A stretch of DNA of 64,000 bases. Source: Magnolia sinica (Eukaryota > Streptophyta > Magnoliopsida > Magnoliales > Magnoliaceae). Both the position numbers and the translations under genes were made by a program. Shown here piece by piece: positions 1 to 10,772 of the stretch. The stretch covers positions 14,092,001 to 14,156,000 of the forward strand of contig NC_080588.1 of NCBI RefSeq assembly GCF_029962835.1, read 5' to 3'. Within the stretch, counting starts at the first letter, position 1, and each line of letters starts with the position of its first letter. Under the pieces are notes generated by a model that saw nothing but the letters and a program-made list of their open reading frames with translations, ran no database searches and was not told where the DNA came from.

Positions 1-104
1 TTCTTCATTAAATGGTAGTTAACGCACAACATTGTCTCTCGAAAGATATGCGGGGAAGCTCATTGCTAGTGTCACTCGCCACGTGGATATCCCTGTGGCT
101 CGAC

Positions 105-470
105 GTGGCCAAGCTCTGTGGGATCAACTGAGATGTATGTATTTTATCCACGCCGTCCATCCGTTTTAGCAGCTCATTTTAAGACAAGATCATATAAACG
201 ATGCAGATCCAATGGCCAAATAGACCACACCACAGAAACAGTGGGGACTGAACGCTCACCGTTGAACATGATCTTGATCCAAAACGTCTCTGGTCCATTA
301 AGAACTAATCAACGGTGGGCGTTCAATCCCCACTGTTTTCTGTGGCGTGGTCCACCTGAGCTCTGAATCTGGTTTTATTTCTGGCGTCATGCCCTACAAT
401 AATCTGGAAAGCGGATGGACGGCGTGGATGAAACACATACATCACTCTCGGGCCACAAATCTTAGGTCAC
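105..470. repeat. GGGCCCACC-type inverted-repeat element
   Basis: The first ~70 bp (a 'gatgtatgt...ttatccacgccgtccatccg' stretch) return as a reverse complement at about 400-465. The middle contains the family's usual 'gaccacaccacagaaacagtgg' segment in both orientations. This is a non-autonomous, MITE-like element with long imperfect terminal inverted repeats. It has no coding capacity, and short open frames across it are spurious. The same family recurs many times in this window. Confidence 0.6.
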
Positions 471-1214
471 GTCGTGCCAGGAGGGTATACCTGTCGCGGC
501 AATCCACTTCCAGAAATAAGTGGTCAGAAATGAACAGGAAAAGGATTGATGGATCAATCGGATCCGTTCATTGTGTGGGCCATATCATGGGTTATGGTTA
601 AAAATCGGGTCCATGAGAAAATTTCAACCGTAGATTTTACTCAATTTCCATGTGTGTTATGAGCCATTTTCCATCCACGGTACGGATGACTTGATGGACG
701 GTCAGAAATTATAAATAACCCTTCCACTTGTACCGTTGACAGAAGGATCTACCATTTTCCGGTGGTCCGATCTCTACCATATCATCATCCTAACTACCTT
801 TTCCTATTTAAGAAAGAAGGGTACTGTAGCCATAACCGTCCAAGTGGACATACGTACTCTAATCTGGACCACTAAAATAGTGGATGGAACGATGGCTAAC
901 CATTGGATTTTAGTCATTGAATTTAGACCACTGATATCATTCCTTTTTAACTGATCATTTGGGCCCACCAAATGGACGGTGTGATAGAAGTGGTTTATTG
1001 GAAGATCTGGATGTGATGCATGAATTCCATCCGTACGAAGGATGAGTTGCCACAGCTTGGTGAGCTGTCAAAGGGCTTTTTGGAATCCAGCTCTTCTTTC
1101 CAATCTGCGAAGAGTAGGGGTTGATTATAGATTTTCAAAGGTTATTTTGGTAATTCTGAAGTCTTATAGGAAACCGTAGGATGGGAAAGAAATACTCGGG
1201 TTTTCGGTTTCGAA

Positions 1215-1480
1215 AAGTGGGACCTACAGTTCAATGATCCAGACCGTTGATCAGTTGGACCAAGACTTATATATCATACACAGACATTTGGTAAAAGAAT
1301 CCTAACCTTTCAATTCACAGCCTAAAAATGGTCCAACACTGGGATTTCTCGAGTTTTAGGTTTGTAAAAGTGGGGCCCACAGATCAATGATCCGGACCAT
1401 TGATTCATCGACCCCAGTCTTGATAGATCATACCCAGAAAAATCTTCTTAATAAAACAATCCTAACCTTTCAAACTAGTG
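1215..1480. repeat. Two direct repeats of about 153 bp upstream of the LONGIFOLIA gene
   Basis: The string starting near 1218 (gtgggacctacag, then tcaatgatccagacc) returns near 1371 with substitutions. Both copies end with 'aatcctaacctttcaa'. The repeat lies about 400 bp upstream of the pyrimidine-rich leader of the following gene. It may be part of the promoter or simply a decayed repeat. Between 470 and 1215 I see only fragments of the GGGCCCACC family and no gene. Confidence 0.5.
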
Positions 1481-1819
1481 ATCGTAGAAAGAAATAGAAC
1501 TACGGTGCAAATTCAACTGAAAAAAAAGGTCAATGACTGATAATTGAGTGTTCACACGGCGATCCACAAGATCAACGGTCTTGACCAGAAGCTTGAGTTG
1601 ATGACGTGGATCCTGGGGCGGTGGATGGGGAGAAGTAAAAAACAAATGGAAGAGAGAAAAAGGTTGGGAGGGACGAGAACGAAAAGAAGGGAAATGGAAT
1701 TGCAGGCTTTCCAGAACACAACCCCACTCGGTTCTGACACACCTCACATGCTGAGGCAGGCAGATGTGGAGCCCATCCTCCATTATCAGGCCACATGGTA
1801 ACGTGAGAACACACCACAC

Positions 1820-2413
1820 GCAGATCTGACCCACCCATTCTCTCTCTGTCTCTCTTACCATCCTCGAATAAGTCCTCTCTCTCTTCATATATCGCAATGC
1901 ATTCTCTCAATGTGGTTTTCTCTTAAAACCAAGAAGAAAGCTTCTCTCTCCACAAAACATCTCTTCTTGGGTCTGCTGAAATTTGCTTGCTTGGGTGAAT
2001 TTTTAGCTGTGGAATCTGATTTTGGGTAATGGGTTTTCCTTCTCTCTCTCAACTCTTTAGCTATCCTTCAGTCATTTCTCAAAAAACCCATGAATAATAA
2101 CTGCATTTTTCAATTAATTGGTGGGTGTTTTGGATCTGCTCCTTTCTTGGGTTGTTTTGAAGGAAAGCACAACAAAAAGAAAATTGCTTTTTGGGTGTTG
2201 GAATATCTGCATTGTTGTTGAGGACCAGAGAAGTTTTTCTTTTTGGGTCTTGGGTTTTGATTGCAAATGATTTGAAGAATGTGAAAAAGTAACATTCTTT
2301 TTGGGCCTTGAATTGGTTGGAAAAAAGATGGTTTTGTTTTAGCTGTTGTTAGAGGAACTGAATTTCGTGTTGGGTGTTGAAATTTCTTGTGTTATGGATG
2401 ATTCAAGGCCTAG
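1820..2413 (+). promoter_or_regulatory. Probable leader (5' UTR) of the LONGIFOLIA-like gene
   Basis: A CT-rich stretch (about 1836-1960, 'ctctctctgtctctctt') is typical of plant 5' leaders. It is followed by T-rich leader-like sequence. A consensus splice donor, TAG|GTAAGT, ends a possible noncoding exon at 2413. A short upstream frame (MDDSRPR, from the ATG at 2395) sits at that donor. The coding ATG is 0.9 kb further on, so a leader intron is likely, but its acceptor cannot be fixed from the sequence. Confidence 0.4.
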
Positions 2414-2975
2414 GTAAGTGATTTTGGATTGGTTATCAGGTTTTGATTTCATATGATTTGGATAAGTTGAAAATTGTCATTTTTTGGGCCTCGAATTGGT
2501 TTATAAGGATGGTTTTTTAGCTGTTTATGGAAGCATTCAATGCAGTATCATTAAGAAAATCCCAAGAAAGAAGGAAATTTTTTGCTAATTATCGAAATTT
2601 CGTGTTATTTGTAATCTGAGGCCTAGAGAAGTGATTATGGATATGGGTATTTGGTTTTGATTTCATATCATTAGGAGAAGCTGAGAAAAAGGCCATTTTT
2701 GTGGGCCTAGAATTGGTTTTTAAAAATGGCTTCTTCTTCTTTTTTTTTTTTTCTTTAAGGCTGTTTGTGAAGGAATTCAATGCTGTATCATTAACCAATC
2801 CCAAGAAAAAAGAATTTCTTGTTGGAAATTCTTGTGTTATTTGGAGATATGAAGCCTCAAATAAGTGTTTTGAGATTTTCTGCTATTGGTTTTTTATTGC
2901 ATATGAACTGACAAATATAAATTTCTTTTTTCCAGTAGCTGTTGTGATAGAGGAATTGAATGTTAATATCATTTA
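2219..2975 (+). repeat. Degenerate tandem repeat, about four units of 190-230 bp, in the LONGIFOLIA leader
   Basis: Similar blocks start near 2219, 2407, 2618 and 2849. Each runs: 'aggcctag-gaagtg', then 'ggttttgatttcatat', then 'gggcctngaattggtt', then a T-run, then 'gctgtt...gaattcaatgc.gtatcatt'. Only the block at 2407 keeps a consensus splice donor (AGGTAAGT). The others read agagaagt or aaataagt. The array lies between the CT-rich leader and the start codon. Confidence 0.6.
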
Positions 2976-3276
2976 AAATTATGGGTGTAAAGGTGTTTGA
3001 TTTTATTAGATAACTGAAGGATTTGTTTGGCTGATAATAGGTAATGAAAAAGCTGTCATTGCAAGATTTGAGGAGTTGCTTTGTATTTTGCTGGGATTCT
3101 TCTCATTGAGTGCTGATAAAAAGAGGCTTGAATTGTGTGGTGTGCTGTTGCAATTCTTGGAGAAAAAGGGATTGAGATTTCTATCTTTCGGGGTGTTTAA
3201 AAGTTTATTGGTTTCTCTATGGTGTGAAGATTAGAGAGTTAGGGAGATTTGTTTGTAATTGAAGCAAGAAGGCGGG

Positions 3277-6200
3277 ATGTCCGCAAAGCTGATACAGGCG
3301 TTGACAGATGACCATCCAGATCTGCAGAAGCAGATTGGATGTATGACTGGGATCTTTCAGCTGTTTGATCGACATCATATCATCACCGGAAAGAGAATCA
3401 ATGGCCACAGCCATAAGAAGATTTCTTCAGGTATATTGTAACCAGACTAGGGTTGGAATTTGAATTTGTAGATGTTGTTTTCAATATGACCTTCTCTTTC
3501 AATTATGATGATCGCGACCTTCCTGCCCAGGAATTTAGGCCTAGAGAACATGTTCTGTTGTATGGACCATTGATCTTGTGGTCCACAATTTGGATGGGCT
3601 ATCTTAAAAAATTGTAGTGAATGGATGACTCCTACTATCTGATTGTAGCGAGTTTTGCTGGAGGAATGTAGACTGTTGCTCAATTTGTGAGTTAACTGTT
3701 CATTTTCTCAGGCTGCTGATTGTGTGGCCACTATATTCCAATCGCCATATCTTTCAGTATCTGGCACAACCATGTGGTAGCCTATCAAGTCGGGGGATTT
3801 GATCACCACATACAAGTGCCACATGCACAATAGCCATGTTTGTTTGCACACTCAATGGAATTTCATGATACATGTGTGTCGTAGTAGCATCCCTCTATTC
3901 TTAATTATGGAGATTTTCCTTAATCCATGAAATGCTATTTTCTGTGGTATGGATTGATCTTATTTGTAAAGAGGAATTATATGATCCTCACCCTGAGGAT
4001 TAATCCAAACAACGGGGCTCCATGGTCCGGCAATCCAGACTGTTGCTCTGATGGGGTCTGCCATGGATGGTGGATGTGTGTAACATCACCCAGATTGGTG
4101 GATCCTACCAAGGCTTCATTCTGTGGTTTGTTGAATATTAAAATTCACTGTATCTTTTTTCTTACTTATGTCTGGACTGGAGGCCACTGATTGAAGGGAT
4201 TAGGATTTTCCTATCTGTAAAATTTTTGGGCACATTCAATCGACAGCAGTCTATTAGATCAATGTTCTGGATCACTGAACCATGGGCACCACCATATGAA
4301 CTTGGGACCCAGAAATACATACATATCCTCGCACTGAAGATGGTATATCTCCTCAGTCGTAAGAAGTACATGAAAATGGTATCCTGTTTTCTTATTTGAT
4401 CTGGTTGCTTTGAAATGCCATTTTTATTTAAAACATAAAATTAGGAGATTTCTGCAATTGATCTGGGCGGGTGTAGGCACGCACCACCCACATTTCTGTA
4501 TGTCTATCTTCTTCTTGAGAAGCCTGGCTGCTGTGAAGACTATCTTGTTTGTTTGAACAGTGGAAATTCTGTTTCGCCTTTTGTTTTCTTGGTTTATTGA
4601 GTTGAGCATGTTTGCACCGTTTTCCCTCTTCATGGATTTGGCTGAAGTTCGTTATCTTTGATTAGACCCATTTCAGCTGTCGATTTCATGTTATGATTTT
4701 TTGCTTCCAATCTGATTATATCAATGTTTTTTCATAGGCCATTCCCACTTGAATAACGGCAACCTTGGGACGGATGAGACTGCATGTTCCCCACAGGCCA
4801 TCGTGGTAAGAACTGCTCCAGATTTCACTACTAATTGATATTAAGAAATTGGCTGGCGATCCAGGCGATAAAAGGTTCACATAGGAAAAGTCTCACTGTT
4901 TGGAGATCTTCCAATATTGTCCTGGTTATGAAAATGAATGGGCAAATAAGGGTTTCCATGGACCTCTGCGACCTAAATGCAGCCTATCCTAATGACAACT
5001 TTCCTCTGCCCATCATGGAGCTACTCATTCATAGCACTTCGGGCTACTCAACCATGCCATTGATGGACGGCTGTTCTGGATATAATCAAATTTAGATGGC
5101 CTCAGAGGATGAAAAAGCTATGGCTTTCAAAACCCCATTCAACATCCATACAAAGGCGATTCAGGAATAACCTTCTGGATTTCACACGTATGGATGGCAA
5201 TGATCTCTTATCAGTGTGATTTTCACCATTCAGGCCGTCCATGGTGGGATCTACTAGATGAACTGTGAGGATCACCAAGGGATGAGGCTCATGGGCAAGC
5301 GCCCCTAGCAAATCTGTTGTGAAAGTCTGCTAGTTTTTGTTTTAATCTTTATTTCTGTTTTCATTTTTATTGACTTTGTTGAGTCGAACTCTGGAATTAA
5401 AAGACCGTGTTCTCTGATTCATATTGTAGTTTTTGAACGTTGTTGCGGTTGGGGTGTTTGTGGTTTCGTGTATATTCATAAGCACTTGGCATGTGTTTGC
5501 AGGAGAAGAGCTTGAGCAAGAATCAGATTGAGAATCAAAGAATCTCGGTCGAGTCATCCAGAGCTTCTTGCTCATCTTCATCTTGTTCTTCATCATTTTC
5601 ATCTCTCGACTGTAATAGAACAGCTCAACCGGAACCCCCTTCATTTGATCGGGCCACTCTAGAGCGGTCCTTGAGGAATCCGCAGAAGTCGAAGAATTCA
5701 GATGTCGAAAGCAGACCGAATAGTGCTTATGCTCAGCCTGGGAGGGAATCCCTTGATTTGCGAGATGTTGTCAAGGACTCGATCTATAGAGAAGCTCGTG
5801 GGCTATCGGTTAGAACCTCCACCAGAGAAGAACCTGCGAATCATGTTCTGAAGCACAGAGACTCACCAAGGCCTTTACAGCTGTCCAAATCAATGGATGG
5901 AGGATCGTACGCACATGGAATCAATGGAAAATCGAGGATGCCTATGGATCTAAACGAATCGCTCCGGGTTCTTGCGAAACTTAAGGAGGCGCCATGGAAT
6001 TTCAATGATGTGAGAGAGCCGCCGAGAGGGTCGTGCGAAACAAAAGATGGGTCTTTGTTTTCAGTATCAAAGGATGCTCCTCGGTTCTCTTTTGACTCGA
6101 GAGAAACTTGTAAATCCAGCGCGAAGCTCAGAGAGCTTCCGAGACTGTCGTTGGATAGCAGAGAGCGTTCCATGAGTGTTACTAACGTTGGTTCGAAATC

Positions 6201-9200
6201 AAACTCAATCCTGAAGGAATTGCGGAGTAATTTCGACCAAAAGAATTCTAGTTCACTGAGTCCGCAGCAAGAGTCAGGAACTCAGAAGCGGCCGCCAAGC
6301 GTTGTGGCGAAACTGATGGGCTTGGAAGCAATGCCCAATTCAAGCTCTAACGGTCAGGGACAAATAGGTTGGATGAAAACCTGCTCTGACGAAGATCGTG
6401 ATATTTCTTACACCGAGAAAAACAGCAACGGCTACTTGAGATCATCGAAAATGGCTAATGAAAGCAAACAAGATCGAAGTTCACAATCCCCAAGGAGCTC
6501 CTTCAAGGACCCCATTTCACCACGCAGGAGAAGTCCTGATCCAGTAATGAAACCCATTTCTAGTACAAGATTTCCGATCGAAACTGCTCCATGGAGGCAG
6601 CAGGATTGTGGCCGGAGCCCGCAGAAAACAGCAGTTAGAAGCCGTGAAGCCCACACAAGGCCACCCACTTCCCAATCTGTGTACAGTGAGATAGAGAAAA
6701 GGCTGAAAGAGCTTGAATTTCAGCAGTCCGATAAGGATCTCAGAGCACTTAAACAGATACTAGAAGCAATGCAGGCCAAGGGGCTTTTAGAGACCAAGAA
6801 AGAAGACCAAGATTCCCACATTTCAGTTCCAAAGAATTACAATAACCTGAACCTGATTGCGATCGATCACAACCCAAGATCAGCAAACAGGCGGAACCCA
6901 CCACAGATCAATCGACCTCGTTCTCCCTCAATCAAGGGGAGTAGTCCTCCGCGGGCTTTTGAGTCTCCAATAGTAATCATGAAACCAGCGAAGCTTATCA
7001 ATAGATCTGGTATTCCTGCTTCCTCGGTTATTCCTTTGGACAGTTTGTCGGGTCTTCGTAGTTTTCAGAGGAACGATTCTGTTGACAGCAAAAGGGTGTC
7101 AGCCAACACCCGAACAGCTAAAGACACAACTCCTAAAGCCAATCTAAGGGAGTCTGGTGCCCGGGTTCTCGGTTCCATTGATAAGAAAACCAATGGTAAG
7201 ATAGAAGAAAATGTTTCACAGAAACCTCAGATGCGGTCGGTGCATGCTTCATCTAGGTCTCAGTTGCCAACGAAAGACAACAACGGAAGCTCGACAAGGA
7301 ATTCTGGCTCTGTGAGCCCGAGACTGCTGCAGAAGAAGTTTGATTCAGAGAAGAGATCTCGCCCTCCCATCCCACCATCAGATTCAGGCAAGCCTAGAAG
7401 GCAGCAACCCATCCGGCAGCAACCAGAATCAGGTTCTCCAGGTGGGCGACAGAGGCCGAAACCAGTCCATGCCCAACAGAACGAAGACCAGATGAGTGAG
7501 ATCAGCAGCGAAACAAGAAAGAGTAATCAGGGGGATGAGATTTCCTTGAGATCAGATAGCAACATTAGCTTGGCATCACAGGTCGATATAGAAGTGACAA
7601 GCGCCGACCAGTCTGCAGAAATGAATTGCGTTTTCTTCCAGCAAGGCAACCGGAGTCCATCTCAGAAGGCTGTGAATACCACAGTTTCGAGCCTAAAACA
7701 AAAGGTATGCATTTTTGTTTGGGATGCGTTTGGATACTCAATGAGATCGAATTGCACTGTCAATTGAATGTAGTGGAATCAGTCATAACGAGGGACTACC
7801 CCCAAATTGCAATTAAGATTATTTCAGTTCCAACTTGAAATGCTAGAAATCGCAATTAGGGATTTGGCAGGCATCTTGAGCTAAAATGTTGCTGGCCCTC
7901 TTTTGGTCTTTTCCTTTTATACTTTTATATTGAATGTGATTCTAATTCAATTCAGTTGAAATGAGCATTTGAATGCGACGTAGTATCCATTCCTGTGGAT
8001 TCTTCATTTTCTCAATTGACATGATTAATGGGTTTTTTCGTTTTCACTTGTTTAACACCCTCTCAGAAATCATCGCCAATTTTGGGTGAAGATGGTATGT
8101 CAGCAGAATTCACAACGACCGCACCTGAACAGCCGAGTCCTGTCTCCGTTCTCGATGCTTCATTTTACAGAGATGATTTGCTACCTTCTCCTGTGAAGAA
8201 AATATCAAATGCCTTCAAAGGTGAGGTTTTGAATCCTATGACATTCATCTACTTAACTAAGAAAGCATAAGAATGTCAAAAAATTACAGAATTGCTGCTT
8301 GTTTCTCACTATGTAGCTTGCATACTACATAGATGGTAATGTGCCCATGAAATTCTGGTGGATCCACCCATGCACTTGTAGTGGAAGAAGCTGGGGCAAC
8401 CTATGTTCAAATACTCACCTCCATGCATACACCTGGTTGACTCGGGATTTGGTCGACTCAACTCAGTTTCGATAGGCTGCGGGTGCTGCACCCAAGCTCT
8501 AACTTCATGTGGGGGGTGGGGGGGTGGGGTTTGGATGTCTCATGACTGGTTTCTGAGTTGAATCTGAGTTGCACCCATGGTTCAAGTTATCGATATCTGA
8601 TGAGTGAACTCGATTGATATGCAACACTGTTAGCATTCATTTCACTTATTCAGCATAGTGAGTTGACTCAGTTGATATGCACTACGTATCGGTTGCATTG
8701 GTGTGGACCAAGGTATTCAAAATCGGTTATGTAATGGCCGTTGCCGTTACATAACAATCATAACCGTTACACGTTACAGGGTTGAAACAGCCGTAACGGC
8801 TGTTACAAGAAAAAAAAAAAAAAAAAGGCCGTAATGGCCCCGTAATGGTCCTGTAACAGTTTTTTCAAAAAATAAAAAAAAAGGTCCGTAACGGCCGATA
8901 CGGGGTCCATAACAGCCATTATGACCCATATCATAACGGAAACGGTGGTGGCCGTTTCAGCCACCATTACTGTTTTGGAACACCTTGGTGTGGACTTTGA
9001 CTGAGTTGATACATTAGAAAAACATATTGTATTTAAAAAAAATTTTAAAAAAAATAAAATAAAATTATGAGGCCTAGATCCATGTTCATTTCGAACAGGG
9101 AACTGCCCTGTTTGGAACCTAGTTTGTAAATGTGGGGCCCATGGTTGGTCTATCCAAGCCATTGATCTGACAGCCCCCATCGCGGATGGACCATTTCCCC

Positions 9201-10708
9201 CAAAATTTCCCAAATTGGATGATCCTAGCCATTTAATCTTTGGTCTTTCCTCTGTTGAGAGCCAAGAACAGGAAGGTTAGAGTGACCAATTGAAAGGATA
9301 TTCTGGGGGAATGGTCCATCCATGATGAGCCCATCAGATCAATATCTTGGATAGACCATTGGCTCCACATCCACAAACTAAGTTCCCAATAGGGAGTCAG
9401 TAAATTGCCTCTCTTATATCATTATGCATTGACCAATATTAAGCCTTGGTTGCACTACTTTAAATCCAAGTGTCTCGAGAAGGGGACCTCATTTTCTTTC
9501 ACTGACGTTCTGCCCAGAAAATTGTCTGCTTGTAGTTTCATGAATCTTCTACTCGTGTCGACTCTTCGGAGTCCTGCAATTCCTAGACACACTGGATCCT
9601 GAAGAGGGGTTTTTTTTTTTTCATATTGCCATACCTACTTGTAGCCACTGGTAACTGAGGGGAGGAAGGGGTTGTTGAAATTAGGAATCTCTCTCAACCA
9701 TCACAGAACTTGGGTCCTTGTACTAATGTGCAGATATTGTGTGATTTCAAGGGGATTGTCATGATGTGATATGGCCACGCATTTTGTCCCTACAACCTGC
9801 ACAAAAGACAAAGTTTACTTAAATGTATCCTATACAGTGGAAAAGAAGACAGACATGGCGTTATCCGAAATAATGTTGCTGCGGTCCCCTTTTCAGGTCA
9901 CCATTGCACCTGGGTCTGTTCAAGACGTGGTCCCTATCGATCGATGTGGACATGTGTCCACGTCAGTCACAATGATCCTAGGAGCAGACCCTACTTACAA
10001 TCACATCTGTGTAGTTAATATTAAGTCTGTACTTAACAACTAAGGCAGTATTTAAGTCCTAGTTTGAAAACTCGAATCGACTCAATGCTAGCCAGTTGGT
10101 TTGACTCAAAGACCTAAGGCCCAACTCCACTCGATGTTTTATAATTTAATATTAGAGGTATTAGAAATACTAATATATATAGGGAAAAGGTACTACGTCC
10201 CATGAGGTCGAGCTGTGTGGGCCCCACCGTGATGCGTTTTGAACATCTACCCCATCAGTCAGATGCACCATTCCATCGTGGGCCTAGGTCTCAAAAATCA
10301 AGTCAATCCGTGACTTGTGTGGGCCACACCACATACAGAAGTGGGGAGGGGCCGTGCACCATTAAAACATTCATAATCATTTTTTGGGCACACCGAGATG
10401 TGTTTTGCAAATCCAGCCCATCCATTATGTGTTTCCCACTTGGATGAGGGTTCAGACCAAGTTTCAGCAGCATTCAAAACTCAGGTGGGCCCCACCAATT
10501 GCTTTGATATGTTTTAACGGTGTCTTCACATGATTTTAGATGGTATGGCCCACCTGAGTTCCGTATACGGCTGATTTTTGGGATATCCCATAATTCAGAG
10601 GGTACCCATCAAATGCACGGTGTTGATGGTCGACACGCATCACGGTGGGGCCCACACAGCTTGACCTCACGAATGCTTACCGTGAGGTCGAGCGCATAGT
10701 ACCTTTTC

Positions 10709-10772
<64 letters not shown>

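Noticed and set aside
1475-1910. 140-aa and 112-aa frames on the - strand before LNG
   Set aside because: They are complementary to the CT-rich promoter/leader of LNG, have low-complexity composition and match no family I recognise.
7626-7838. Extension of LNG exon 3 past the donor at 7705 to the stop at 7767
   Set aside because: The splice AAG|GTATGC to exon 4 restores the conserved PSPVSVLDASFY motif and the C-terminal DUF4378. Read-through would truncate the protein.
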